DNA from: Lathyrus oleraceus
Taxonomy: Eukaryota > Streptophyta > Magnoliopsida > Fabales > Fabaceae
Direction of reading: 5' to 3'
Assembly: GCF_024323335.1 (NCBI RefSeq)
Contig: NC_066580.1
Coordinates: 91,388,547-91,452,546 of the forward strand
DNA: 64,000 nt
Shown here: piece by piece, positions 1 to 12,841 of the stretch
Layout of the letters: every line of letters starts with the position of its first letter
How positions within the stretch are numbered: the stretch's first letter is position 1
Translations under genes and position numbers: made by a program
Notes under the pieces: model-generated
The model's input: the letters and a program-made list of their open reading frames with translations, nothing else
What the model was told of the DNA's origin: nothing
The model's database searches: none

Positions 1-286
1 CCTATTTTTAGGACCGTAGTGCGGAGGTCGTTCAGATGTCAGTTCTGATACGATTGTTACGCGATGCTACACTCATAAGAGTTTCTCTTGAGAATATTCT
101 TGGAATACGAGTATTCGTTCCTCCGATAATATTCGAAAGATGGAACGATGATTATGGGAACCTCTGATAGAACATGTCTGGCAGGTTTAAACCCTAGTAC
201 ACTCCCTTTGGGTGGTTCTCAACCGAGACTTCATGCTCGTGACTCTCAACAAACCCGTGATTCGTGGTTGAGTCGTTCAAACATTG

Positions 287-451
287 TTAATATCAATGGA
301 TCCCGGATCAGGTGTAAAACCTAAAATCCACCAAAGCGGCTGGTTGATATTAAGAATGTCTGAACCGGTTCATGTACCGTTAATATCAATGGAACTTGGG
401 TATTGATAAGGTGAAAACCTAAATCCACCAAAATGGATGATTGATATTAGG
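287..451 (+). repeat. Imperfect two-unit tandem repeat, about 70-90 bp per unit
   Basis: Two units start with GTTAATATCAATGGA (about 287 and 379), contain AAACCTAAA(A)TCCACCAAA, and end in TTGATATTA. Variable tandem subrepeats in 3' untranslated regions are known for Tat/Ogre elements and can seed satellites; placing this pair in a 3' UTR is inference. Confidence 0.65.
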
Positions 452-1534
452 GATACATAGAGCTTTCCCACGACCTTTGTTTGGTGTGCTTTGCTTGATC
501 CTTGAGTGTGATTGTTGCATTCATGCATTCATGCATTCATCTGCATCCATATCATCAGAAAAAAGAAAATTTTCAAGGAACTCAAAGGAGTTTATTTGCA
601 AAAATTCTCAAACATCAAAAAACCGGGAAAAAATTTTCACCTGATATATCTGATGAGATATTCTCATATAAGATCAAAATGCTTAAATATTTCAAAGTTT
701 GCAAATAAAACTCTCGAGTTTCTTTGAAGAAAAACAAGCATATGCATAAACACTTCATGCATCATTTGCATAAGCAGGTGTTTTGTTCCGGTCTCCCGTC
801 CTGTGGTCCGACCCTGCGATCTTCATTTATTTTAAAGACGCACTTTGCCGGTATTTTGATTGAAACCCTAATTTTGGGTCAACATCCCAAGGACCCAACT
901 TCTTCATTTTTTATGATTTTGAGGTGAGACCAAGTGCATTGGAAATCTTAAGGTGTCTAATTCAAATGTTATGTAGGACAAAATTTCATAATCCTAAAAG
1001 AAACACATGTGATAATACAAAACATTATAGGTCACTTTGGACCAAAACCATTGAATCTTGAAAAAGTCCAACTTCAACTGCCCATGACTTTCTCATAAAA
1101 AATCCAAATGATGAAAAATTTAAGCCTAAATTGATCATCTTAAAAATATATACAACTTTAATGTTGGAGGTTTTTCCATTTGAGGCTTGAATCATTGAAA
1201 CATAAGGGCTTGAAGTTGGCAACTTTTGGCAAATTTCTCAAAGGCATGTTTTGTACCTCAAACTTCATGATCAGTTTTCACAATTTTCCAAACTCCAAAT
1301 GGATTTCTGTCCAACATAGCTCTTTTTCCTTATGTCAAGACCTTTCCAACCATTAATCACATGCCTAAGTTTGGATTTTCTATATGGGACTTTCGAAGAG
1401 GGGAACATTTGTGACCAAATATGAAATTCACATGGAATCTTCATGCACAAGCAATTGCAATTCAAATTGCAGGTCCATTTCAATTTGGAATGATATCATC
1501 TTGCATTTGCACTTGCTTTTGGGCCTCACATGCG

Positions 1535-1617
1535 CCTGTACAGGCCCATGCATGGAGGACCCAAAGCTTCATGCACACGGATTCTACACTTGCTTGCTTG
1601 CAGTTCAGCTATAAATA
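1535..1617 (+). promoter_or_regulatory. Candidate LTR promoter: paired palindromes and TATA box
   Basis: TATAAATA lies at 1610-1617. About 55-75 bp upstream are two neighbouring 10-bp palindromes, CCTGTACAGG (1535-1544) and CCATGCATGG (1546-1555). The position in a presumed Ogre-like LTR fits a promoter; the transcription start is not known. Confidence 0.4.
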
Positions 1618-3496
1618 CATTGTCATGCCTCATTCAAATGCAACCTTAAGGCTACCTAAAGCTCTGCTGAATTGGAAACCCAACCATACGAAAGGAATTC
1701 TGATTTTATTTTTCTCAATTCAAGCTTGAATTTCAACAAAATCAGTTGATCTTCAAGACTTATTCCTTAGCCTTGCATTCATATCACACCTCAAGATCAA
1801 GTTGGAAGCAAAAGATTGAGTGGATCGTGCTGCACAAAGCCGCTCTTCAAAGGTAGATGCTCAAACTGTTTTGATCTAAATCTCCTCATACAATGTGATT
1901 TGCTTGTGTTCATTTGGTTTTCGGAAGTCCTCGTGTGAGAGGCAAGCCAATGGTGGCTTTGATTTGGTGAATTGAAGCATTTCAGTTTTCACACCTGGAT
2001 TTTCAAGCTCATATTTCTCCTTCCATAGAAACTTTGAGCATAATACAAGGTTAAAGGGGTGACGTACATCACCCCAGCTTCATTTTGGTATAAGGCTCGT
2101 GCATTTTGGTTGAGGTTTGAAAACCTGCAACTGGTGGCCGGAATCAGTTAGTCCACCGAAGAAGACGGTGGTTTCCACCATCGTCCCCACATGGATGCCT
2201 TGTGTCCATTGAATCTCATATGCGTGTTATAATCTCAGCCGTGCATTGTGTTTACTTTTTTAAATCCATTGTGTCACGCGTTTGACTGATGCCTACCGTG
2301 GAAGCGCGCTTCTAGACCATTAGATTGTCCACGTCAATTAATGAGTTCCATCCAGCGCTCCCTGATTTTTCATATTTTCTAATTTCTGTTTTATTTTTCT
2401 TTTATTCCATTTATTTTCAAAAATTCATAACTATTTTATTTGGAATCACAAAAATATAAGACAAACACTAAAATTTTTCTTGAAAAATCTAGTTTCATAA
2501 TCTGATTTTTAATTATTTTTGTGATTCCATTTAATATTTTTTGTGAATTATTTTGTTTTTAATAGTTTTTAATTCATTTTAAATACTTTTTGATATCCAA
2601 AAATTCCAAAAAAAATATTTTCTTAACACATATGGATGATGATAAGTCTATGAAAAATATTCTCATCAATTTCTTAATTGATTTGAGATTTATTTGAGAT
2701 TTCAATTCATTTGTGTTATTTTTCTTTGTTTTTAATTGTTTTAAAATAGTTTCTATTTTCAAAAAATATTGAGAGAATTTGTCAAACTTTGTTTGACCAT
2801 GTTAGACTTATGATGATTCAATTGGACTTATTCAAGTTGATTTGAATTGAATTTGAAGTTTGACCATACTTTGTTCATTTTATTTTATGTATTATTTTAA
2901 TTCCAAAAAATACCAAAAATATGTTTGACCTTTATTGACTTCTAATATTCATCTCTCTTCTGTTTACCATTGGTTGATGTTGATTTCATTCATATTTTGA
3001 CCATTGTATTTTGAATATGTCATTTGAATTCTCATTTTGTCCATTTCATCTTCATCTCTTTTCTTCTTCTTTTTCTTTTGGCCAATGAGTTAATGATTTG
3101 TGGTTAGTCTAGACATATGAGAGGCTTAACCTTCTTTGATCCAAATCAAACTCAATTTGATCAAAGATCAAGTGAGTTGCTTTGTGTCCAAGATAGGTTG
3201 CTTCTTGGTCAAGCAAAAAACCTAAAATCCATACAAGACCTTCCTTCTTTTCTTTTGGCATGACAAGTTATAGGAGCTTGGCTTACTAGTCATGATCTCT
3301 AACTTGTGTTTATTTGCCTATAGTTTTATTGACCGGCCTCAGCTAGGTGTGACTACTACATTAGTCCACTTACGAGTGCTTAACATAGCGCTAAATTGTC
3401 TTATGACACACTAACACCAACTACTAATTACTAACTTTTAATTCAAGCATTTAATTTCTTGCAATTTACTTTAATGCAATTTAATTTCTCACTCAT

Positions 3497-3640
3497 TTAT
3501 TAATATTGCCTTTTCCTTTTGCTCACTTGAGCTCATATTTTATGTTTATGCCATTTTCCTTTTGCTCACTTGAGCTCATATTTTATGTTTATGCCATTTT
3601 CCTTTTGCTCACTTGAGCTCATTATTGTATATAAATATAT
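3497..3640 (+). repeat. Three-unit tandem repeat (about 50 bp)
   Basis: The phrase CCTTTTGCTCACTTGAGCTC occurs three times, with TATTTTATGTTTATGCCATTTT between copies. CTTGAGCTCA-type inverted symmetry lies inside each unit. Related GCTCAAGTGAGCAAA phrases occur in the opposite strand near 57195-57260, in the second LTR of this family. Confidence 0.8.
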
Positions 3641-3738
3641 GGTTGCTTTGTGCTTGTTTTGTCTTTGTTTGTGTGAACCAATGCAAAAAGGAGAAAGGAC
3701 TTAGAATTAGGACCTTACCTATGCTTAATGGAGTTCAA

Positions 3739-3820
3739 GAGCAACTAGGCCTCATGCCTTTAGAATGCTAAATTTGTTGAAGAGCAACTAGGCCTCATGC
3801 CTTTAGAATGCTAAATCTTG
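3739..3820 (+). repeat. Tandem duplication (about 45 bp)
   Basis: AGAGCAACTAGGCCTCATGCCTTTAGAATGCTAAAT is present twice in tandem (from about 3739 and 3781), joined by a short TTGTTGA-containing link. The same pair occurs in reverse at about 57008-57085, so the duplication predates the two insertions. Confidence 0.8.
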
Positions 3821-5025
3821 AAAGTTGACTTCCAAGGACCCCTATTCTAAACTCATTCTTTGTCCATTTCTCTTATTATATTGTGAACCTTTTGATTGTT
3901 TGCTCTTGTGTGATAGGTATTCCAAACTTGAGATAGTAAGAAGGACCATTGTCATGAATAGCCAAGTTAAGAAGAGACAAGCCAAATGGAGATCCTAGGA
4001 GCTTAATTGAATATTTGTTTGATTGCTTGAGTTAATTGCTAAGTCCAAAGGAAAAGAGCATCTTGGATCATCTTTATGATCTCAAGAAAAGGAACTCCAA
4101 GGGTTTTATCTCTTCTCTCATCTTTGCATGTTTAGGACTAGCCCTTCTCTTCTTCTCTCCATTCTAACCCAAGTCAAACTCATTTTTGTGCAAACATTGA
4201 CATTGTTTTCAAAACTAGAAACCTTGGCCATATACCTTTGATTTTTCAAACTCTTTTCATTAATACTTATTTTGAATGAACCTTAAGTCAACTTTGACTT
4301 CATTTTGTGAATACTTCTAATTTGTAAATACAACTCACTCAAGTTTTTTTTGTGGTTCCAATGGCCACCTTTGTTAAAACTTTTTTTCATAAACATTATC
4401 CATAGGTTTGAGTTATCATAGTGGTTGATGTAAACCTCACCTTATCCTTAGTGATTGGACTATAAGTCTTCCATACTTATTATAGGGTGGATCCCTCACT
4501 AGTATGTTGAAGCTCTCCTCACATGGTGGATTGTCGGTTTAGGTTGAGTTTTCTCCCTTTGATAACAAAAGACCTTAAGGCTTTTGATCAAATCAATTCA
4601 CCAATATTTTGAGATTTTAACCCCGAACTACGAGGTTTTGATCATACCTTTGTGATGGTACGTAGGCAATGGGTTCATCCATTCAAACAACAAAGTTGTA
4701 AATAATATGTATATTCTTTTCTCATCCCTCCCCAATCTTGTTTGCACAAATCTTTTCAAATACCAACCTACAATACACACTTGCAAAAAGGGCTCCCTTA
4801 GAGTACTAAGGATGTTTTGGGTGCTTAAAACCTTCCCATTGCATAACCAACCCCCTTACCCAGATCTCTGACATTTTTATTAGTTTTTGATTTGATAAAA
4901 CTTCTCGGTTTTTGTTCGTTTTCTAACCTTTCCTTTGGATAAATAGATGTGCGGTGGCGACTCGAATTGTATGATTTACTTTTGATTTAGTCAATAAATC
5001 TAAAGGTAATGAATACCCCGCTACA

Positions 5026-5543
5026 CCTGGGAGGTGTGCACTGTGTAAAATAGATTAAATAACAGCTCGAGGGAAGACTTTCAAGACTTATACTCGGTAC
5101 AAAACTAGAACTCCTTCATGTACGCCCCAGCCCCCGAATGAAGCTGGGAATGGGCAACCTTCAAATGCTTCAAGACGGCTACCTTAAAAACAGAAAAGGG
5201 AAATCGTAGTTCTATCCTTGTGAACATGCACTTATAAAGCAAGACCGCATAATTGTGGAAAAAGTTGCATATCTTCTTCTCTATACCTGCAGAAATAGCC
5301 TACCATTCTAGAGGGTCGTCGACCATGATACAAGCAACATATATTTCCGCTTAAATACTTAAAATGGACGAGGTACCCACAATTTATGCGTCTACCCAGT
5401 CGTACTTGACTGCATCGTCCAATTCCACTAATGTCACGCCTCTCTAAGCCGTGTAGTTGACTTTAGAATGCTCGTCGGGCATGATCCAAGAAACAATATT
5501 CGACCAACCCCGAAGCTCCAAGTGGATCCTCACTTCAGCATGG
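5026..5543 (-). pseudogene. Fragment of an older minus-strand retroelement, left of the Ogre insertion
   Basis: Read on the minus strand the segment next to the Ogre insertion gives an open stretch (EVRIHLELRGWSNIVSW, then MPDEHSKVNYTA before a stop). It continues the reading of 26079-26173 once the Ogre element and one CATGG copy are mentally removed. The family was not recognised with confidence; an N-terminal gag-like or transposon-type protein of a Ty3 element is possible. The left limit is set by the presumed LTR terminus at 5025. Confidence 0.45.
5539..5543. other. Target-site duplication CATGG, left copy
   Basis: CATGG directly precedes the TGTAACACC start of the Ogre 5' LTR and recurs at 26074-26078 directly after the GCGACA end of the 3' LTR. 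A 5-bp duplication is normal for Ty3/gypsy integration. Confidence 0.93.
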
Positions 5544-6852
5544 TGTAACACCTCAAAATTTGCCCTCCTCTTCTTGAGACTAGTTTGGGGCATTGCATTT
5601 CATGTTTTAGGGCATTAGGAATTTCATTTTGCATCTCATATGAAAATGAGAAGGTCATCCTCCAAAGTCTTTTCAAAAGATGGGGAAGTTAGGTGATTCA
5701 AGCCTGAGGGTCTCTATGAATTGATCATCAACCATCTGAGGGTATGGGCTCCAATTAGGGTTTCTTGATCCTTCAAAGGTCTTGAGCATCATCTTATCTG
5801 CAAGGATATATCACCATCATCATGGTTCTATCATCATCAAGGGTTTCAGAATTCATCCTCAAGTTCCTCTGGATTAGGGTTGTGACCTCTGGTCAACCCT
5901 AATCAATGCAGCTCTTCCAACTAGGGTTTCTCAAAGAGATGAGGTATTTTCTTGGGATGAGGATCACATGATTATTATAAAGAGCTTACATGAGCTAGGG
6001 TTTCATTTTGAAGCAATTTCACCAAGTGGTAGAGGCTCAAGTTGATCAAGACATTTCAAGGTCATCTGAGGACCAAAAGTCAACTGTGCAGTCAGCTGAG
6101 GGCTATGAGGTGGGGAAATGAGTTGAGACGCCTCAATCATGTTCAAATGGGGTATATTCGTCATTCTAAACATCCATCTTGAAGATTCAAAGGTCATGGC
6201 AAAAGTTACTAAAAATGGAAAATGACCTATAATTCAAAGTTTCCAAATTTGGAAAGTTTTTGGTCCACTTTCAACTTGACTTTTCAATATTAAATAAATT
6301 TCAAATGGATTTTTGGTGAACATGAAAGTTGTATATCTTTGTCTCCCCTTTCCAAAAAGTCCTAATTCATGTCCATATGATGAATGGTTGAGGAGTTATG
6401 GTCATTTAATCACAAAGTGTGCATGGAAATTCAAAATGGCATAACTTTTGATATAATGCTTCAAATTGGTTCATTCTTTTTGCAAAGTGCTTCTCATGTT
6501 CAAGGCATCTCAAAATGACATCATTTGACTCAATTTTGCAAACTAAGCCTCAAGGAATCATGGTCAAAAGTCACATTATTTCACATTTGTTCTAAGGATG
6601 GTATCATGCTACAAATCAAAATTCACAAAGAACCAAGGCAAGGCTTCACTTCAGCTTTCTTCATAGACCATATTTGGGTAAAAATGAGCCCTTGTCATGC
6701 ATGAAAGAGGCGCGTATGTTCCTTGTTTCACACATGTTCAAAATGAAGCAAATCTTCACCCTTCATTCTTTGCTTAAGATGCAAGCAAAACAACCTTCAA
6801 ATCCTGACCCTTGGTTGCTCTTGAGTGGATTAAAATCCTAGCATGGGGCTGA

Positions 6853-6973
6853 GCACGTGCATTATGGCCATGGGAACTCAATTTGCATTTTTGCAATTTG
6901 CATAACAACTCACTAATCATGATTAGTAAATGGCTAAAATGATTATCAGTGTTATTAGCATAAAGTATAAGTA
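6853..6973 (+). promoter_or_regulatory. Candidate promoter of the Ogre 5' LTR
   Basis: A G-box palindrome GCACGTGC (6853-6860) lies about 105 bp upstream of TATAAGTA (6966-6973). The same arrangement is in the 3' LTR with TATAAGTA at 23534-23541. Start of transcription would be near 7000; not proven by the sequence. Confidence 0.4.
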
Positions 6974-8619
6974 GAGAAACCCTAATCACAAGCCTCATAA
7001 CTGCATTTTCAGATCTAGAATTCAAGAGAACTCTCTCAAAATTTCTCTCTTCGAATTTGTATTTTATTTACACAAATCTCAAAGATTATTGCAGATTCTT
7101 GATCCTCATACTTCACTGATCAAGAATCACCCATCGTTTGGTGTAATTCCTCAAGAAATCGAGCAGTTCAGGTGCATTATCATGATGATCAGATTTGGAA
7201 ATTGAGGCACATTCAAGAGGTTTCAGCCATTTCTTTTTGCATAAAGCTTCAAAGGAGGTTCAAAGGAGTTGATCTGGAGCAGCTGAGCTCGTGCGATCGT
7301 GATTCCAGAGATCTCCAGTTTCAGGGTTTTAATTGATGTGGTGAGCTCTTGAGCTCATTTGAGTGCTAGAGCACTTATGCATTGAATTGTGTAACTGTTA
7401 GAGGGTTTCACTGCTTGTCTTCTGGTTTTATGACTGAAGTACTAAATGCTTAGTCTTCGTACAGGTACCTTAGTTGCTTACTTGCTTTAGCTCTTGCTTG
7501 AGCATTGGATTATAGTTGACACACCACTCAGGTAGTTAGCTTCTTACTTCATGTAGTCTGGAGTCCTGTCACCTTTTTGGCAAGCATTTTGCTGGCAAGT
7601 CCTCCTTCAGAGGCTCTGTTTGTGTTTGTTTAAAATTGTGCCCAAAGACCTCCAAGAAGAGGCATGTGTTATATTTTATAAGACCTCCAAGAGAAGAGGC
7701 AATTGACGGAAGGTAGGGATCTGTAACCGATTCCCCGTTATTCAGTGTGTCGTTCTTTATGCTCGCACTACGTGCTGATGCTTCTGAACATGTGCCCCAG
7801 ATCTTTTGTCCAGAGTCTGTCAAGTGGAAAAGGATCCTACTTTCTGGATCCCCACGCTTTCTGTCTCATGAGCTCACCCTGGCCAGGGTTAAGAGCATGA
7901 GGTCTCATCCTCATTTAGACTTTGATCAGCTTCACCCTGACGTTCAATGTTAGTGGTTAAGAGCTACAGATTACCCCTTACAGTTTGGCTTGTTTGTCGA
8001 GGTTGAGCACTCCCTCTTGACTAAAGCCCGCCCATTGTTTGAGCCTTTTGTATGGATATAGTGTGTGATGTTTGTTTACTTGCGTTGGTGTGTTTATTTG
8101 CTTTCCTCTTCTCGTCTCCATTTCTGTAGGAGTCGTACAATTAACTTCTGAGGAAGTTGAATGTATGTAGAGTTTAGACTTGAGTTGACTCGCTTCCAGG
8201 ATGAGTTAAGTTCTTGTTAGAGACCTCAACTTAGGGATATTGATTGCATGACAACTATTAGGCTTGAGTCTTAGTCTCCCTATTAGTTTATTGTTTCCCT
8301 GGTCTCTGGTTAGGAGAGTGTTTTACCCCTGGTGAGGGGAACTACGTCACCCTGATTCTCATACCAGATGAGATACATAGGCAGGAGGTTGAGCGCAATC
8401 TCTCCGGGAACCCTTTTCTTTGTTTTGTGTGTGTTCACCCTTTAGTTGTTTTCTGTTATATTTGTGATGTTTCCTCTTTCCCTCTTCCATTGTTGAGTCT
8501 CTGTTTGTTCACCCTTAGTCCCAACTTGTGGTTACCGTTTCGTGTTTTGGTTTCTGGCATTTGTTTTCTTTGATGTGGGTACCTGGTTGTTCAGCGTGTG
8601 TGGGTGTTGTATGTTCATA

Positions 8620-8890
8620 CCTTGGGGGATTTCTTCTATTATTATTCAGGGTTCACTAGTTGGGGTTCACTTTGGTTACCTGTTATTCGTTCGGGGTTCA
8701 CCTATATTGACTTGGGGGATTTCTTCTATTATTACTTGGGGTTCATATTGGGGTTCATCTCGGGGCTCATTTATGATGATTGTTATTCACTTAGGGTTCA
8801 TCTTTGGGGGGTCATTTGTGGTGACTGGTTATACATATTGGGAGTTTATTCTGGATACTTGGTTACTTTCTTGGGGTTCGTTCTGATAAT
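8620..8890 (+). repeat. GGGGTTCA minirepeat tract in the LTR
   Basis: The core GGGGTTCA or GGGTTCA recurs about ten times with irregular spacing, together with two copies of CTTGGGGGATTTCTTCT. It gives glycine-, serine- and tryptophan-rich spurious ORFs in two frames. The 3' LTR has the equivalent tract at about 25190-25450. Confidence 0.75.
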
Positions 8891-9504
8891 CTTTTTCTTT
8901 GGTGTTTGTTGGTTAGCGTTTGTTATTGTTGGGAGTCGGGTGTAAGTCCATGTATTGGCATTCTGTTTCCTTTTGGATGTTTCTTTTGACGTCTCAGCGT
9001 CCCTGGGTGTCTTGTTTCAGCGTGCGTTAGCCGAGCTACGAGTGCTCTGATTCTCCGCTGGATAGAGAAGATACGTAGGCATAGGATGCGATGTCTTAGA
9101 GAGCATGTCTCCTTTCCCCGAACTACGTTGACTCTGATGTTTGTTTCTGACAAACTACGTAGGCCCAGGATGTAACATCCTGCCGAGTCCACTTCCTCTG
9201 TCTTCTTTCTCTCCCCCACTTGTTTATCGTTCCATTCTGTGCAGTTTCTTTGAGCAGTTTATTAGCATCCCTTTCCTTTTCTTTGAGCTATCTTTTGAGC
9301 GTGGATCCCGTCGAGTACGGCGGACGTGAGGGGGTGCTAATCCTTCTCCTTGCGTAACCGACTCCCGTACCTTGTAATCTCTGGTCGTAAGACCGTTCCT
9401 TTCCCTTTCTTAGGTTAGTCCTGCGCTCCCTTTCCGTCATAGGATGAATAGCATCGGTGGAGGCTCTGTTTTTCCCCGCCGGTTGTTTTTCGCGTTGCGA
9501 CAGC

Positions 9505-9523
9505 TGGCGACTCTGTTGGGGAT
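9505..9523 (+). other. Primer-binding site, tRNA-Arg type
   Basis: TGGCGACTCTGTTGGGGAT starts two bases after the 5' LTR end. This primer site is characteristic of Ogre elements, described as complementary to a tRNA-Arg 3' end. An identical core occurs at 50076-50093. Confidence 0.88.
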
Positions 9524-10581
9524 TGAAGTTGACCTCTTGCTGGTCCATCTTCCCTAAGCGAGTCAATCCTAGCACTCTCTAGCGTAGTTTTTAGGGTAGT
9601 TTGGGTTGCTTTTACTACTTTATTTATTGCATTTGTGATTATTATACTGTGATTATATGTATATTTGCATATATGTTTGCATGCATCATGTTATCACTGT
9701 GTTGGATTCTGGACAGGTGTGGTTCCTCTGATTTGGGGGTGGGTGTTCTGAGTGGGGCTAAAACCCAAGCCCGAGTATACACCTAGGATTAGCGTGGTCT
9801 CATGTCTCCTCTCATGTTAGATCAACATGTTGTTGCGACGTGACATACCACAACCGGACGAGGTTCTTTTGAAAGAGCTCTTCCTTATGGAGTTTCCACT
9901 ATGGTTGGGTTATCTCTTTTGAGTTGTTGACTTCGGTGACTGTTCTTTCCTTTAGATGATCTTATGAGAGCTGCACGACACTCCCGAAAGGGCAAACCCG
10001 TTGAGTATCTCATCCGATTGTCGAGACCGATTATCTGCCTTAGGATGACCTTAATAGAATTCACCTGTGAGGGGAGGGGTTTGGTTCCTACAGGTACAGG
10101 TTCTGTGGGTGACTCTTTGATGGTGACTTTGGTTCGGTTCGTGATCTGGTTTCTATTTATAAGTTGGATTTATGGATATTTATTTCTGACACGCCGGAGT
10201 TCTATCTGTGGTATTTATTAGAGGGTTCCGTTTATTTCGGATCCCCCGGGTTAGATTTGGGGGTTACTTGTTCAGATGATCTTGTTGCTATCCGTTCAGT
10301 GACTTTCTTGTGATGATGGTGATGTATCCTCCGGTTCCGTTTATTTCGGAACCCCCGAGTTGGATTTGTGGTTACTTAGTCCCTTGGATGGTTGTGATTA
10401 GTTCTGAGACCGGAATCCAGTACAGTTGATGTTTAGATGTCTTGGAGGATGGCACTATGAATTGCATTCATGCATCTGCATCATTCCCACTTTGCATTTA
10501 TCCGCATCTAACTCATGTTTATCCATATGCAGGGTACATTCATGATTGAGATTCTGTTTGAGAGACATCCTTGTTCCAGAT
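9524..10581 (+). other. Ogre 5' untranslated leader
   Basis: No convincing ORF. The last part contains TTGCATTCATGCA (10462-10474) and an acceptor-like CATATGCAG ending near 10532, followed shortly by ORF1. This resembles an intron 3' end, but no donor site was established. Confidence 0.6.
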
Positions 10582-12303
10582 ATGAGGACCGACTTAAAAG
10601 ATGATGTTGTCTACAGTTTCTTTGATCCAGAGATTAGCATGTTGAAGGGCATGATAGCATTGATTACGCCTGACCATGTGGGGATGTTCCGTAAGGCTTA
10701 TGGCAGTATTACGAAGATGGTTTTTAGGCTCATGGATGGGGATCGGGGTGCCATCCATACTCTTCTCCAGTTTTATGATCCGGGTTTGAGATGTTTTGTC
10801 TTCCCAGACTATTTGTTGGGACCTTTGATGGAGGATTATGCCGGTATTCTGGGCATTCGGGTCAGAAACCAGATTCCTTTTTATGTTACTAAGGAAGAAC
10901 CTGATATTGTTGAGATTTCTCGTGCTCTTTATTTGATCCCGAAAGTGACTAAGAAAGGTTTGAAGGGGAAAGGAAAATTGCCCGGTTTTCATCTGAGTTT
11001 CTTGGAGGCCAAAGCCAAGGAACATGTTGTTTTGGGTAGTTGGAAGACTGTTTGTGCTTTGCTTGTCGTAAGCATTTATGGAATTGTTTTGTTCCCTAAT
11101 CAGAAGAATTTTGTGGATATTAATGTCATCCGGGTGTTTTCTCAGAAGAATCCCATTCCTACCTTGATTGGGGATGTTTATTATTAGGTCCATAATCGGA
11201 ACGAGAAGCGGCGTGGAGGATTGGTTAGATGTTGTGCTCAATTGTTATATAAGTGGTTCATGGGATATTTGCCTTCCAAGGGTGCCTTTGTCTTTCTTGA
11301 CCATACTGTAAATTGGGCAACCAAGTTGATGGGTTTGCGAGCCAAGGACATAGCTTGGACTCACATTGATGTGGCTGGACGAGATTTTATTTACAGCTGC
11401 GGGAGTTTTCCCAATGTGCCCCTTATAGGAGTTCAAGGGTATATTAGTTATAACCCGACACTTCTTAAGAGACAAATGGGATTTGCTATGGAGGTTCCTC
11501 CCCTCGAGCGTGAGATTCAGGAGTCTTTCTACTTCCCGGTTGAGGGTAATCAGTCATTGTTGGGGCAAGTGTCTGGTGCATGGTGCAACATTCAAAGGAA
11601 AGGAAAGATTCCTTTTGGTAGAGCTAATAACAGGTCTTTTCCTCCATTTGATGATTGGCTCAGAAAGAGGGTTGAGCTCACTCGTCTGCCATTTCCTGTG
11701 GGTGATCTTTGGTATCCGTTGATTGAGGAGCCACGCTCTTCTGTCAGTATGGAAGAATTTCTTGAGATGAGGAGGGCAAGAGATCAACTGCAAGCAGAGA
11801 AGACTGAGTTAGAAATGAGTGTTGCTGGAATTCAACTGGCTAATCAGGAAGTCAAGGGGAAAGCAGAAGACTAGGCTAAGAGACATGCTCAGGAGGTGAA
11901 GCGTTTTGAGAAAGACACTGCCTATTATTGCAAGATCATCCAAGCTTTAGAGTCATCTACGAATGAGCACGACCTTACCAAAGAGCAGTTGGCTAGAGCT
12001 TTAAGGGTCATTGAAGATGAAAAGAAGAGACAAGTCCTTGTGAAGACTCAGAGGGAAGCTAGAGCCAAAGCCCTTACCACAGAGTGGGAAGCGAAGCTAA
12101 GGGTTAAGGAAGAAGAGAAAGCGAAGATTGTGGCTGAGAGAGATCACTATCTTGCTGAGAGGGAACATTATTTCCGTCAGATGAAGATTCATCAGAAAGA
12201 GATGGGAAGACTTCAGTAGGAGAACACTGAGCTCAGGTTCACTGTGAAGTTTATCGGGATGGTTGATGAGGCAGAGCCTTCTGTGGGACCTTCTTCGGAT
12301 TAG
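10582..12303 (+). pseudogene. Ogre ORF1 (extra ORF upstream of gag), broken by stops
   Basis: ATG at 10582 opens a frame that runs to TAG at 12301, interrupted in frame by TAG at 11185, 11872 and 12217. The first 370 or so residues are globular and resemble the domain annotated in many legume proteins as DUF7745 (from memory); marked phrases are GSWKTVCALLVVSIYGIVLF and YKWFMGYLPSKGAFVFLDH. The last 180 or so residues (from about 11750) are rich in Glu, Lys, Arg and heptad-like Leu, giving a probable coiled coil. ORF1 is a hallmark of Ogre; its function is unknown. An upstream non-ATG start (10546) is open but unlikely. Intact length would be about 573 codons. Confidence 0.8.
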
Positions 12304-12841
12304 ACTTTTATTGCAGTTGTTATCATGTATTGGATTACCGTCAGGCATGTTGACGGAATTCACTTGCTCGTATTTCTTTCCGATTCTGGAAGATTGTAAA
12401 GATGATTTGTATTAGATGATATATGACTCTCGCACGTGTTGCGCACTTTTGCTATACAGTGGTTATTATCATTCAGTGATTGATCTCAAAGCTTTATTTT
12501 CTTTTCCGTGTTACACTTACTTAACACACACATGGTCGAGAGATATCTTTGTTGAAGCACAACTTTCTGTTCCGTACGGCAGAGCCGGATGATTGATGTC
12601 AGAATGTTGCTGTCGAATTGTTATCCGTCTCAATGAAGCCAGGATCGAAGGACAGAATGTTCCTTATACGGATAGACATTGCATTCATGCATGAATCATA
12701 ATAACTTGTCCTCTATTTTCCAGGTGTCGGTTTCTAACGTGTTTGATTGTTACAGGAATCATTGCTCGTGCACGCAGAGTCATCCCTCTGCATGTAGCTC
12801 GTCCGCACAGATACTTTACCAGATGCAACAAACCCAGACTG
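12304..12841 (+). other. ORF1-gag spacer with splice-acceptor-like sites
   Basis: TTGCATTCATGCA is at 12679-12691, followed by pyrimidine-rich acceptor-like sequence (CTCTATTTTCCAG ending near 12723) and another ATTGTTACAG near 12757. The gag frame is open upstream of its ATG from 12743, so a spliced start inside this spacer is possible. Confidence 0.4.

Larger units (their letters stand above)
1..5025 (+). mobile_element. Ogre-like (Tat) element: 3' region and LTR, left end outside window
   Basis: No intact ORF is present. The 3' end is placed at CTACA (5021-5025). The minus strand of 55811-58722 carries a diverged copy of about 2040-5025 that stops at the same CCCCG(C/A)TACA end, which suggests an LTR terminus. 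Shared blocks include the stretch around CTGCAACTGGTGGCCGGAAT, the doubled GGCCTCATGCC units and the terminal segment with GTGCGGTGGCGACTC. The first 450 bases hold an imperfect duplication and a GCATTCATGCA motif (515-527) like the spacers of the intact Ogre element, so they are probably internal. I could not fix the LTR start; somewhere near 800 is possible. Lineage is inferred from these parallels, not from coding sequence. Confidence 0.6.
5544..9502 (+). repeat. Ogre 5' LTR
   Basis: Starts TGTAACACCTC and ends GCGTTGCGACA immediately before the primer-binding site. Short ORFs inside it (for example 8542-8886) recur in the other LTR with changes and look non-coding. The stretch 8620-8890 is built from diverged GGGGTTCA minirepeats. 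Confidence 0.95.

Noticed and set aside
8542..8945. Two overlapping ORFs of about 115 codons in the Ogre LTR
   Set aside because: They arise from GGGGTTCA minirepeats, change frame in the second LTR, and show no known domain.
10594..11241. 215-codon ORF on the minus strand opposite Ogre ORF1
   Set aside because: Exact antisense shadow of ORF1, with no start context or domain.
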